From assembly GCA_023419605.1 (NCBI GenBank), contig JAEZXR010000105.1:1-64000 (forward strand): a stretch of 64,000 nt of DNA, written 5' to 3'. Made by a program: the position numbers and the translations under genes. The notes under the pieces were generated by a model that was given only the letters and a program-made list of their open reading frames with translations, had not been told where the DNA came from and ran no database searches. Origin of the DNA: Bacillota bacterium (GTDB taxonomy: Bacteria; Bacillota; Clostridia; Acetivibrionales; JAEZXR01). This document shows positions 35,643 through 43,575 of the stretch, in pieces (positions within the stretch are counted from its first letter, which is position 1; each line of letters opens with the position of its first letter).

Positions 35643-36563
35643 TTAATCTTTGATATACAGGATATCGCTGATGGCGCGTTCATCTTGTTTTCCAAGCGGG
35701 TTATTAACTACCCTGCCCATAAAATACATGGTTGACGAGCCGCCGCCGTCGAGATTGTAGGCTTCGGTACAGCCAAGGTCGGCAAACAGGTTGGCGAACT
35801 CGGACAAGGTCATGCCTCTGCTGTAATTTTCCATCCGTCCGTCCACCACAATAAAAACAAAATGATTGGCGGAAATCATTCCAATACCGGTTCGTGGATT
35901 CGCACCCTGGATCGATCGGTTTCCAAAATTGGTATCCACTGCTACTTTGCCGAAATCCTCCACGGCCTCGCCGTTTTTAACAAGAACGGGGCCAAAGGAC
36001 AAGGTGTTTGTAACACCCTTTGCAAGGAGTGAAGAAGAGGAAATTTCCGTTTCATCAAAGGTCTGCATGGTACCATTGTTGAATAATGCCATTGCGGTGC
36101 GGGCAGGAGTATCTCTGTAGAGTGTTCCGTTGCGGATTAAAACGCCATCGTTGCGGAAACCATAGTAATCCCCGTTTATAGCAAAAATTGCATTGTTATC
36201 GGAAGCAATTTTTGAGGTGGCTTCAACGATGTTGCGTCCGAATGCGCCTTTTGCAAAGGCCGACCGCAGGCTGGCGGAATCGCTGAGTGTGACATCGGCT
36301 GTGAAATAGGTGATTTTATCTGCTCCGGAACCGGTTTGTATTTTTTTAATGCGGATGGTGGTCGTATCGCTTTTATAGTTCCAATCGTCGGACTCTATGG
36401 CACCCGGTGTTGCTGAAACAGTACCGGTAGTTTGATTATCCGAAACGGTACCTTCCACATGCTCGATCAAATAACGGTCAGCCAGGAGATAGAGCACTGC
36501 CATAACTGCTATAATTAAGGCTATAAGGATATATTTTGTTATTTTTCTCTTTTGCCGATTCAT
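35643..36563 (-). CDS. Membrane-anchored phosphodiester glycosidase (NAGPA domain)
   Basis: A 306-residue protein: one N-terminal membrane segment (TKYILIALIIAVMAVLYLL) and an outside NAGPA domain over residues ~95-306. Hallmarks are NGDYYGFRNDGVLIRNG and the C-terminal LGCTEAYNLDGGGSSTMYFMG. Members cleave sugar phosphodiesters in exopolysaccharide or teichoic-acid-like polymers. ATG 36563 follows ggaggt and is chosen over the upstream codon at 36587. It heads a two-gene operon with the GT2-GtrA gene behind a CiaR-like box. Confidence 0.82.
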   Translation of the reverse strand: MNRQKRKITKYILIALIIAVMAVLYLLADRYLIEHVEGTVSDNQTTGTVSATPGAIESDDWNYKSDTTTIRIKKIQTGSGADKITYFTADVTLSDSASLRSAFAKGAFGRNIVEATSKIASDNNAIFAINGDYYGFRNDGVLIRNGTLYRDTPARTAMALFNNGTMQTFDETEISSSSLLAKGVTNTLSFGPVLVKNGEAVEDFGKVAVDTNFGNRSIQGANPRTGIGMISANHFVFIVVDGRMENYSRGMTLSEFANLFADLGCTEAYNLDGGGSSTMYFMGRVVNNPLGKQDERAISDILYIKD

Positions 36564-36600
36564 ACCACTTACCTCCGAGGTTGTCATTGTGTCTATTTTT

Positions 36601-36633
36601 ACTTTACAGGACCATCCTTAAAATAACCTTAAA
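36601..36633 (-). promoter_or_regulatory. CiaR-like direct repeat and -10 of the NAGPA operon
   Basis: Minus strand: TTTAAG-GTTAT-TTTAAG (36617-36633), then exactly 10 nt, then TAAAGT (36601-36606) as -10. This is the same repeat and spacing as the VTC operon promoter at 39558-39590. Confidence 0.65.
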
Positions 36634-36835
36634 TCATTAGAGTAAGATTTGAGGCGTAATCTACCATGCAAGAGATGGAAAGGGTACTGCGGAGTAGGTG
36701 CATTTTGTATGAAAGGTGTATAAGCAGAAAAGGCCAAAGGAAAGAACGGCTATAATGAACCTTTCCATTGAAATGTAAAAGTTTAGTTAGTATAATTCTT
36801 TTAAAAATATAGTAAAGTGAGGTTTCGATATGGTA

Positions 36836-36942
36836 GTTATTCTTAACTAAATAATTTTATATGAATCGGAAAAGTCTGAAATATACCTTTTTTAGGTTTA
36901 TTTGCTGTTCCCTTTTTCCGGTATTTATAAGTTAAGAATAAC
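36836..36942. repeat. Long imperfect hairpin upstream of rpmB
   Basis: Perfect 13-bp arms GTTATTCTTAACT (36836-36848) and AGTTAAGAATAAC (36930-36942) enclose an inner CGGAAAA/TTTTCCG stem. The sequence is not homologous to the 3266/20473 element although the layout is similar. Function unknown. Confidence 0.45.
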
Positions 36943-36949
36943 GATACAT

Positions 36950-37076
36950 ATGCAACCTTCAATAGGAATAGGGCTATCGTGCTTGACGGCACGGTATTTT
37001 TATGTCCAGATGCAAACTCCATAAGAGGATAGCCGCATCCTTTACTTGCGGTACCGGTTTTATTATTATGGGGTTT
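36950..37076 (+). other. Structured leader-like region with two similar units
   Basis: Two units start ATGCAA (36950 and 37010). GGCTATC in the first can pair with GATAGCC in the second, enclosing a CGTGC/GCACG hairpin; a CCGCA/TGCGG hairpin follows. Downstream come a terminator (37092-37130), a five-codon frame and rpmB. The arrangement resembles a cis-regulatory RNA with a terminator, but I match no known class. Confidence 0.4.
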
Positions 37077-37091
37077 ATTATATCTATAATT

Positions 37092-37130
37092 AAAGGCTGT
37101 AGATGAAAATTATTCATTTACGGCCTTTTT
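37092..37130 (+). terminator. Rho-independent terminator before rpmB
   Basis: The arms AAAGGCTGTAGATGAA and TTCATTTACGGCCTTTT pair over about 16 bp with two G-U pairs and end in a T-run. It lies upstream of rpmB, so it either ends a short RNA or attenuates rpmB. Confidence 0.7.
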
Positions 37131-37150
37131 GCGCGCAAGGAGGTGTTTGT

Positions 37151-37168
37151 ATGCCGGCAATTCAGTAA
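37151..37168 (+). CDS. Five-codon micro-ORF (possible leader peptide MPAIQ)
   Basis: ATG-CCG-GCA-ATT-CAG-TAA behind a near-perfect ribosome site (aaggaggtg, 5-6 nt spacing), between the terminator and rpmB. It could be a translated leader or a vestigial start. There is no direct proof of translation. Confidence 0.3.
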   Translation: MPAIQ

Positions 37169-37213
37169 TACAGGTTGTTCACAAGTTTTAAAATATGAAA
37201 TGAGGTGTTAATG

Positions 37214-37411
37214 ATGGCGAAATGTTATATATGTGAAAAAGGTACGACTTTTGGAAGAAAAATCAGCATATCCCGCTCCCATGTGAGCGGGCGGGCCAAT
37301 AGAATGGTTAAGGCGAACTTAAGAAAGGTTAAAGTGATTGAGAATGGGACAACCAAATCGGTTACGGTTTGTACCCGGTGCCTGCGTTCGGATAAGGTAA
37401 CAAGGGCGTAG
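37214..37411 (+). CDS. rpmB: Large ribosomal subunit protein bL28
   Basis: A 65-residue bL28. It starts MAKCYICEKGTTFGRKIS, has the family's SHVSGRANR stretch and ends CTRCLRSDKVTRA. Two C-x2-C pairs (YICEKG preceded by Cys4, and CTRC) mark the zinc-binding form. Upstream in-frame GTG 37205 and ATG 37211 exist, but MAKC is the family start and gaggtg lies 7 nt before it. It is monocistronic, ending at terminator 37461-37500. Confidence 0.96.
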   Translation: MAKCYICEKGTTFGRKISISRSHVSGRANRMVKANLRKVKVIENGTTKSVTVCTRCLRSDKVTRA

Positions 37412-37460
37412 CGCCTGAATAAATCCCCAGGAGAAAGAGGGAGTAAGCACGGAGAAAAAC

Positions 37461-37500
37461 TGAGACTGTATGGGGAGCATGCTGCTCCCTTACAGTCTCA
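37461..37500. terminator. Bidirectional terminator after rpmB
   Basis: A TGAGACTGTA/TACAGTCTCA stem with an inner GGGAGCA/TGCTCCC stem, between convergent rpmB and the histidine kinase gene. Confidence 0.85.
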
Positions 37501-37504
37501 AGAA

Positions 37505-38776
37505 TTAATTACTACTAGGCAATTCAACAGTAAAGGTAGTACTTTCATTTACAATACTTTTTACAGAGATCTTCCCGTCGTGCTGCTCAATGATCGCTTT
37601 GGCGATGGCTAAGCCAAGACCGTACCCTCCGCTTTTCCTCGCCCGTGACTTATCGGTGCGGTAGAACCGGTCGAATATCTTATCCAAATGCTCTTCCGGG
37701 ATTCCCTCACCGGTATTGGTTACAGACAAATGGAGGGTATTATAGTGCCTTTTTAAAGAAATATTTATGGTTCCCTTGCTATTTGCATATTTTACGGCAT
37801 TATCCAAAAGAATCATAACGACCTGCTGAATCTGCTCATTATTTCCATGGGTTATGAGATTCGGTTCAATATCGTAGTGCAGCGAAATATGATTTTCAAA
37901 AATAACGGCTTCCATGGTTAAAATAATGTTTTCAACAGTCTCGCTCATATTAAAATCAGTAAAAATCATCCTTATATCGGAATAGTCTATTTGTGTCAGA
38001 TATAAAAGGTCATTGGTCAGTTTATTCATTCTTTCCGACTCGGATTTGATATAATAAAGCCATTTCGACTGCGTATTTATGGTATCCTCGCCGTTGGACA
38101 AGAGTACGTCAACATTGGTATTGATTACGGTCAGCGGTGTTTTCAGCTCATGGGATGCGTCGGCAATAAATTGCTTTTGTTTATCAAAAGCCTCCTTAAT
38201 GGGTTTTATGGATCGGTTGGCAAAAAACCTGCTTATAAAAAAGATAAAAATCAGCATCACCAGGGCAACCACCAAAAAAGTATAGATAAGATTCGTAAGA
38301 AAGGCCTGCTGCGATGTGATGTCTAAGAAAACGATCTTATAACTGTCAAAGCTGGGTTTTACCATAAATGCCCAGTAGGTGCCGTCCAGTTTGAATTTTC
38401 CCCTATTTGTTTTTTGAGACTGTACGGTATTTTTGGCAGTTTCATAAAACTCTTCATCCATGGAAAAGACGGAAGAGTGGTCTTTTATATTCCAGTCCTT
38501 GTTCGTCGTCAAAACAAAGGAAACGGAACGTTCCGGAGGAGGCTGCTTTGTGCCGAAATCAGGCGGCGGCTGCTGCGCATCAAAATTAGGCCGCGGCGCT
38601 TTCGGGTTTTCGTTCATCTTACGTCCGGATTCCGAGATGCTGTGCAGCGCCATATCGATATCCTTACGGGTATTATTATACGTGATTACATAGATGGACG
38701 TAAAAGCAATGATCATCATAACGGAAATGATGACCAGGTTAAGAAGAAGGAATTTGTTTCTAAGCTTTTTAAACAT
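37505..38776 (-). CDS. Sensor histidine kinase (CiaH-like)
   Basis: A 423-residue kinase with two membrane segments (residues ~8-30 and ~160-185) around an outside loop holding a Pro-rich stretch (PPPDFGTKQPPPE). The H-box is FIADASHELKTPLTVI, and N, G1 (DRFYRTDKSRA) and G2 (GGYGLGLAIAK) boxes are present. Its start codon directly follows the stop of the response regulator. Target promoters with CiaR-type repeats support a CiaH-like assignment, but signal and orthology are not proven. Confidence 0.85.
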   Translation of the reverse strand: MFKKLRNKFLLLNLVIISVMMIIAFTSIYVITYNNTRKDIDMALHSISESGRKMNENPKAPRPNFDAQQPPPDFGTKQPPPERSVSFVLTTNKDWNIKDHSSVFSMDEEFYETAKNTVQSQKTNRGKFKLDGTYWAFMVKPSFDSYKIVFLDITSQQAFLTNLIYTFLVVALVMLIFIFFISRFFANRSIKPIKEAFDKQKQFIADASHELKTPLTVINTNVDVLLSNGEDTINTQSKWLYYIKSESERMNKLTNDLLYLTQIDYSDIRMIFTDFNMSETVENIILTMEAVIFENHISLHYDIEPNLITHGNNEQIQQVVMILLDNAVKYANSKGTINISLKRHYNTLHLSVTNTGEGIPEEHLDKIFDRFYRTDKSRARKSGGYGLGLAIAKAIIEQHDGKISVKSIVNESTTFTVELPSSN

Positions 38777-39454
38777 CTAATTTTTTACCTCCAAAACGTA
38801 CCCTACGCCGCGAACCGTGTTTATCGTTACTTCCGAGTTTAAAAATGCGAGCTTCTTCCTTAGAAAGGAGATATAAACTTCGACGTGATTATGCTCAACT
38901 TCTGAATCAAATCCCCAAATCTTTTCAATAATTAATTCTTTGGAGGTCACTGTATTTTTCCGCGCAATGAGAAATTCCAGCAATTCGCTTTCTTTCAATA
39001 TAAGCTTTACCTCTTTGCTTCCCTTTGACAACTTAAGATTTGCAGTGTTCAATTCGATATCTCCAAACTTTAAAGTATTGTCCGGTAAAACTTCTCCTTT
39101 ACGTCTGGACATGGCTCTTATCCGTGCCAATAGCTCTTCTGTGGCAAAAGGCTTTGCCAAATAATCATCGGCACCGCTGTCAAGCCCCACTACTTTATCG
39201 GAAATCTCTCCTTTGGCAGTGAGAAGGATCACAGGAGTCGAGATTCCTTCCTTTCGCAATTTTTTAAGTACGCTGATGCCGTCCATTTTCGGCAGCATAA
39301 TATCCAGCAGTATTAAGTCATAAATATTGCTTAAGGCGTTATCAAGTCCGGATTCCCCATCATTCACAGCGTCTACGGTATAATTATTCTTCTTTAATAT
39401 TTGTGTTAAAGCTTCGGCTAAATGAAGTTCATCTTCTACAATTAGTATTCTCAT
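38777..39454 (-). CDS. OmpR-family response regulator (CiaR-like)
   Basis: A 225-residue regulator with receiver acidic pair VEDE, phospho-Asp in DLILLDIMLPKMDG near residue 51 and a KPFATEEL switch, plus a winged helix with KIWGFDSEVEHNHVEVYISFLRKKL. The IWGFDS...VEVY wording is shared with streptococcal CiaR. Its own promoter, the divergent VTC operon and the NAGPA operon carry NTTAAG-N5-WTTAAG-type repeats, the published CiaR recognition form, which suggests an autoregulated cell-surface regulon. Confidence 0.85.
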   Translation of the reverse strand: MRILIVEDELHLAEALTQILKKNNYTVDAVNDGESGLDNALSNIYDLILLDIMLPKMDGISVLKKLRKEGISTPVILLTAKGEISDKVVGLDSGADDYLAKPFATEELLARIRAMSRRKGEVLPDNTLKFGDIELNTANLKLSKGSKEVKLILKESELLEFLIARKNTVTSKELIIEKIWGFDSEVEHNHVEVYISFLRKKLAFLNSEVTINTVRGVGYVLEVKN

Positions 39455-39485
39455 AAGGAACCTCCACTTTTGTTTTCCTTCTTGT

Positions 39486-39519
39486 ATTATATCATAGCAA
39501 ACCTTTAATTAACCTTAAA
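39486..39519 (-). promoter_or_regulatory. CiaR-like box and -10 of the two-component operon
   Basis: Minus strand: TTTAAG-GTTAA-TTAAAG (39503-39519), 11 nt, TATAAT (39486-39491). One mismatch in the second half-site. Suggests autoregulation. Confidence 0.55.
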
Positions 39520-39557
39520 TGTAAACAGAGTGTGAATTGTTAAATTCATGTAAAATA

Positions 39558-39590
39558 TTTAAGGTTTGTTTAAGGTTTAATTTGTAGAAT
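39558..39590 (+). promoter_or_regulatory. CiaR-like box and -10 of the VTC-CotH operon
   Basis: TTTAAG-GTTTG-TTTAAG (39558-39574), exactly 10 nt, TAGAAT (39585-39590). This is the best match in the window to the CiaR activation layout. It lies 62 nt before the VTC-domain gene. Confidence 0.7.
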
Positions 39591-39652
39591 GAGATCATGA
39601 AAGGAAACACCACTGTAAAGAGAAGGAGAATTTGACAGAGGAAAGGAGCTTT

Positions 39653-40444
39653 ATGATGGCAATCGAGGTTTTTAACAGACACGAAAACAAATATTTAATA
39701 AATAAGGACATCTACACGGAGATTCAAGATGCGCTTTTAAACTATATGGAGCTGGATGAATACAACAAGACGCATGAATTCTATACCATAAGCAATATTT
39801 ACTATGATACAAAGGACAATCATTTAATAAGAAATTCCTTATCCAAACCCAAATACAAAGAAAAACTTCGCCTTAGATCCTATGGAGTACCAAGGGAAGA
39901 CGACAAGGTATATCTGGAAATCAAGAAAAAGGTCTGTGGGCTGGTAAACAAAAGAAGAACCAAATTAAAACTGAGGGAAGCCTATGATTTTGTAAGTACG
40001 GGCGTAAAACCTGAACTCAAGGAATATATGAACCGGCAGGTGCTGAATGAAGTTGAATATATTTTGAAGATCTATGACCTTGAACCGAAGTTATATCTGG
40101 CCTATGACAGGAAAGCAATGTTTAGCAAGGAAAACCGCGATTTGCGGATAACCTTTGATACGAACATAAGAACGAGAAGGTACGACCTCGCCCTTGAAAG
40201 CGGTGACTACGGAGAATGTTTAATGGAAAGTGACCAGTGGCTCATGGAAGTGAAGGCGGAAAGGAATATACCCCTTTGGCTGTCAAAATTGCTTTCTGAG
40301 TACAAGATATACAGTACAAGCTTTTCGAAATACGGCAAAGACCACCAAAGAATGTTGGAAAGTAACAGAGAGTTGAAAGGAGAAGTCGACATATGCTTGA
40401 GACAATATTCAACACAACTGCAGCCGGCACATCAATGTCCTTAA
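39653..40444 (+). CDS. VTC-domain polyphosphate polymerase family protein
   Basis: A 263-residue protein of the VTC domain family, related to the catalytic part of yeast Vtc4, which makes polyphosphate. It has FNRHENKYLINK, the basic KEKLRLRSYG, EIKKKVCGLVNKRR, RVVYDRKAMF-like YDRKAMF and LMEVKAE elements that line the tunnel. ATG 39653 follows aaaggag and replaces the upstream codon at 39632. The VTC-DUF4956-CotH trio is a recurrent clostridial set. It overlaps the next gene by 52 nt. Confidence 0.82.
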   Translation: MMAIEVFNRHENKYLINKDIYTEIQDALLNYMELDEYNKTHEFYTISNIYYDTKDNHLIRNSLSKPKYKEKLRLRSYGVPREDDKVYLEIKKKVCGLVNKRRTKLKLREAYDFVSTGVKPELKEYMNRQVLNEVEYILKIYDLEPKLYLAYDRKAMFSKENRDLRITFDTNIRTRRYDLALESGDYGECLMESDQWLMEVKAERNIPLWLSKLLSEYKIYSTSFSKYGKDHQRMLESNRELKGEVDICLRQYSTQLQPAHQCP

Positions 40445-41079
40445 CAAGTGCAGTGCTTACAATCATTATATCCTTTGTTTTAGGGGGACTAATCAGTTTA
40501 ACCTATATGAAAACCTGCAATAACAGCGGATATTCGCAAAATTTTTCCCTTACGCTGGTTCTGGTTCCTACAGTGATTGCAATTATCATACTTTTAATCG
40601 GAAGTAATGTGGCGAGAGCATTCAGCCTGGCGGGTGCCTTTTCCATTATCAAATTCAGAAGCGCACCGGGGGATCCTAAGGATATTTCCTACGTACTTTT
40701 TACAATGGCGGCAGGGCTTGCCTGCGGCGTTGGATACTATGGATACGCCGTTTTGTTTACAGTTTTTCTATGCTTGCTTATGTTTATTCTTAATGTGTTT
40801 AACTTCGGTGCCAAAAAGACTTCCCAAAAGCTGCTTAAGATCGTGATTCCGGAGGATTTGGATTACGAGGGTGCTTTTGATGAAGTGTTTGCCAAGTTTA
40901 CAACGGGCCATGAGTTGAAGAAAGTCAGAACTACGGACCTGGGCAGCCTTTATGAACTGGTTTACATCGTAACGATGGATAATAAAATAAGTCAAAAGGA
41001 ATTTCTAGATGCACTTCGCTGTAGAAACGGAAACCTAAACATTACATTATCCATGCGTGCCGATACGGCAGAATATTGA
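40393..41079 (+). CDS. DUF4956 membrane protein
   Basis: A 228-residue protein with about four membrane segments in residues ~15-140 (TIIISFVLGGLISLTYM, LVPTVIAIIILLIG, FTVFLCLLMFILNVF) and a soluble C-terminal domain. The AGAFSIIKFRSAPGDPKDISYV stretch is the hallmark of DUF4956. The function is not known; the fixed partnership with VTC-domain proteins suggests a shared membrane process. Confidence 0.82.
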   Translation: MLETIFNTTAAGTSMSLTSAVLTIIISFVLGGLISLTYMKTCNNSGYSQNFSLTLVLVPTVIAIIILLIGSNVARAFSLAGAFSIIKFRSAPGDPKDISYVLFTMAAGLACGVGYYGYAVLFTVFLCLLMFILNVFNFGAKKTSQKLLKIVIPEDLDYEGAFDEVFAKFTTGHELKKVRTTDLGSLYELVYIVTMDNKISQKEFLDALRCRNGNLNITLSMRADTAEY

Positions 41080-41099
41080 CAAAGGGAGGGGTTCATAAG

Positions 41100-42740
41100 A
41101 TGAATGCAGGTACAAAAACCAAAAAAATAATAGCGGTTGCACTTGCTGCTGTGCTAATCATAACAATTGCTGTTTTTAGAATACATTCTTCCGGCGAGGC
41201 AAACTCCGATGGAGTAACTGCAAAGGAATCCACAAACCTGTCATCAAAAGGGGATGCAAAAACATCCTCGGTGAAAGCGATGGAGTATGAAAAAATATAT
41301 GAGAAGGACCGCGTAATTGATATTAAGGTGGAGATTGCAGAAGAAGATTGGAAAAGCATTCTTGCCGACCCTCTGGCGGAGGAATATAAAAGTGCCAATG
41401 TCACCGTGGATGGTGTAACGGTAAAAAACGTGGGATTTCGAACGAAGGGAAACCTTACTTTGCGGTCTGTTGCCAATAGCACCTCTGACCGCTACAGTTT
41501 CAGGATTAAAATGGATAAATACGAAAAAGGGCAAAGCCTTCTGGGACTGGATGAATTGGTGGTTAACAATATGTATTCCGATCCTTCCTATCTGCGTGAA
41601 TATCTGAGTTATGAAGCCTTGAGGGAAATCGGAGCGGATGTACCGGATACGGTTTTTGCAAATATCTATATTAATGGAGAGTTGTATGGGTTCTATCTAT
41701 GTGTCGAAGCCATTGACGACAGCTTTTTGGAAAGAAACTTCGGCGATGACAGCGGGAATCTGTATAAACAGGAACAGGGCAGTACACTTCAATATGTGGA
41801 AGGCAGCAACTATGATAAGAGTGAATTAAAGTCAGGCGACGATGAAACAAAAACAGGTCTAAAAAATTTCATTAAGGTTCTCAATGATATGCCGCAAGGT
41901 CAAAAAGGAAATATTGAAAGTGTGCTGGATGTAGACAGTGCATTACGATATATTGCCGCCAATACGGTTCTGGGCAACTATGACAGCTATAGTGGAAACC
42001 TGGTTCAAAACTATTATTTATATGAGCAAAAGGGCAAGGTTACTGTTCTGCCCTGGGATTATAACATGTCCCTGGCAGGATTCGGAGGAGGAAATAGTGC
42101 GACCACCATTCCTATTGACGAGCCTGTATCGGGGGTGAATATAAAAAACCTCCCTCTTATCAGTAACCTTTTGGCCGTCGATGAATATAAAGCAAAATAC
42201 CATGAATATGTAAAAGAACTGCTGGGTTACCTGGAGAATTTTGAGAACAGAGTAACGGAAGTCTCTACCCTGATACGGCCTTATATACAAGCAGACCCTT
42301 CCAAGTTTTATACAATGGAACAGTTTGAGGCAAGTATAAAATATTCTGAAACCAATATAAATCCTTCTGCGCCCAATACAGATACCGCAACGGGTGCCTC
42401 AAGAAATGCAAATGAGAGCCAGGGACAGCTGCCACAGAATATGCCGGGAGGATTTCCCAGTGACAATCGGCAAGCACCGCCCCAAGGGGACATGGGTAAT
42501 ATGAGAGGTGGACCCAATGGCGATGTGGGAGGTAACATGAGGGGCGGACCCAACGGTGACATGGGAGGTAACATGAAAGGTGGCCCCAATGGTGGGGGAA
42601 TGATGGGTAACTCGATTTCTATTATAAACTATGTAAGAGACCGCGTGGAAAATATTAAAAAGCAGTTGGCTGGAGAACTTCCTACAACAGGAAATACAAC
42701 GATGAACGATGCAAGAGGAGGAAATAGAAATACCAAGTAA
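41100..42740 (+). CDS. CotH-family kinase-like exported protein
   Basis: A 546-residue protein with an N-terminal signal-anchor (IIAVALAAVLIITIAVF) and a CotH domain over residues ~60-400: RTKGNLTLRS, YSFRIKMDKYEKGQSLLGL, GNYDSYSGNLVQNYYLY and LPWDYNMSLAGF, which hold the acidic residues needed for Bacillus CotH kinase activity. The C-terminal ~90 residues are low-complexity with three GGPNGD-type repeats. Although CotH is a spore-coat kinase in Bacillus, here it is exported and linked to VTC/DUF4956. ATG 41100 follows gggagggg. Confidence 0.85.
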   Translation: MNAGTKTKKIIAVALAAVLIITIAVFRIHSSGEANSDGVTAKESTNLSSKGDAKTSSVKAMEYEKIYEKDRVIDIKVEIAEEDWKSILADPLAEEYKSANVTVDGVTVKNVGFRTKGNLTLRSVANSTSDRYSFRIKMDKYEKGQSLLGLDELVVNNMYSDPSYLREYLSYEALREIGADVPDTVFANIYINGELYGFYLCVEAIDDSFLERNFGDDSGNLYKQEQGSTLQYVEGSNYDKSELKSGDDETKTGLKNFIKVLNDMPQGQKGNIESVLDVDSALRYIAANTVLGNYDSYSGNLVQNYYLYEQKGKVTVLPWDYNMSLAGFGGGNSATTIPIDEPVSGVNIKNLPLISNLLAVDEYKAKYHEYVKELLGYLENFENRVTEVSTLIRPYIQADPSKFYTMEQFEASIKYSETNINPSAPNTDTATGASRNANESQGQLPQNMPGGFPSDNRQAPPQGDMGNMRGGPNGDVGGNMRGGPNGDMGGNMKGGPNGGGMMGNSISIINYVRDRVENIKKQLAGELPTTGNTTMNDARGGNRNTK

Positions 42741-42768
42741 AAATAAATAGGTATTGTTTCAATATAGA

Positions 42769-42813
42769 GGGTAGGCAGACCATAAAACAGTGGGTTTGCC
42801 TGCTCCTTTTTTA
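42769..42813 (+). terminator. Terminator of the VTC-DUF4956-CotH operon
   Basis: GGCAGACCA pairs with TGGGTTTGCC (one bulge) around an 8-nt loop, followed by tgctcctttttta. Confidence 0.7.
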
Positions 42814-42984
42814 TTGGAATAGCGGGGCTGCCGGAGAGCTTATAGCTCGGTTTGCAGTAAAGAAGCGCCAGGCTGTTAAGAATATCTTAAGCTATTTTTT
42901 ATCTTTTTTTAAGCCTTTATTTATGGATTCGTAAAGCTTTTATTGCATAATAAGCACATTGATATATAAAGGAGAGATTATTTC

Positions 42985-43575
42985 ATGGAAAAGCATTGCT
43001 TATATATCGTGCTGATAAGAACCAGTACGGTCCTCTCAAGGATGATTCATCAGTTTACAAAGGATGAGTACACTCATGTGGCCCTATCCTTTGACGAAGA
43101 ACTGGAGACGATGTACAGCTTCGGAAGGAAATATACCTTTAATCCGTTTATCGGAGGGTTCAAAAAAGAGGAAATCGATAAAGGCGTATATAAACTCCAT
43201 AATGTGGTACCTTGCAAAATTATTGAGATTGAGGTTTCCAGGAAGCAATATGAGAAGGCCAGGCAGTTGGTGAATAACTTCATATCCAAAGGCGGCTCTT
43301 ATAAATATAATTATAAAGGATTGCTGTACTGCGCACTCAATAAAGCTGCTTGTGATGAGAAACGGTTTTTGTGCTCTGAGTTTGTATACCATGTTTTAAA
43401 AGAAAGTGGCATTGTGGATTTTAAAATATCCAGGAATCTTGTAAGACCGCAAAATCTCTTAAATCTTGCAGGAAGAAGCGTTTATCAGGGAAATCTGAAG
43501 GAAGTAAGATGCCGTAGGAACAGTTGCATCTCCAAAGGTAAACAGATGGGAGCGTTGAGTGCTATTTATGAATAA
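42985..43575 (+). CDS. Permuted NlpC/P60-like (YiiX/DUF830 type) protein
   Basis: A 196-residue protein without signal peptide. YTHVALSFD near residue 30 offers the histidine and FLCSEFVYHVLKE near residue 130 the nucleophile cysteine, in the order of circularly permuted NlpC/P60 amidases. Substrate unknown. GTTAAG-AATAT-CTTAAG at 42875-42891, 94 nt upstream, is a weak CiaR-like repeat without a matching -10. Its end overlaps the TVP38 gene by 17 nt. Confidence 0.65.
   Translation: MEKHCLYIVLIRTSTVLSRMIHQFTKDEYTHVALSFDEELETMYSFGRKYTFNPFIGGFKKEEIDKGVYKLHNVVPCKIIEIEVSRKQYEKARQLVNNFISKGGSYKYNYKGLLYCALNKAACDEKRFLCSEFVYHVLKESGIVDFKISRNLVRPQNLLNLAGRSVYQGNLKEVRCRRNSCISKGKQMGALSAIYE

Noticed and set aside
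37092..37130. Possible tRNA or tmRNA fold before rpmB
   Set aside because: No CCA end, T-loop or anticodon arm can be drawn; it is a plain terminator hairpin.
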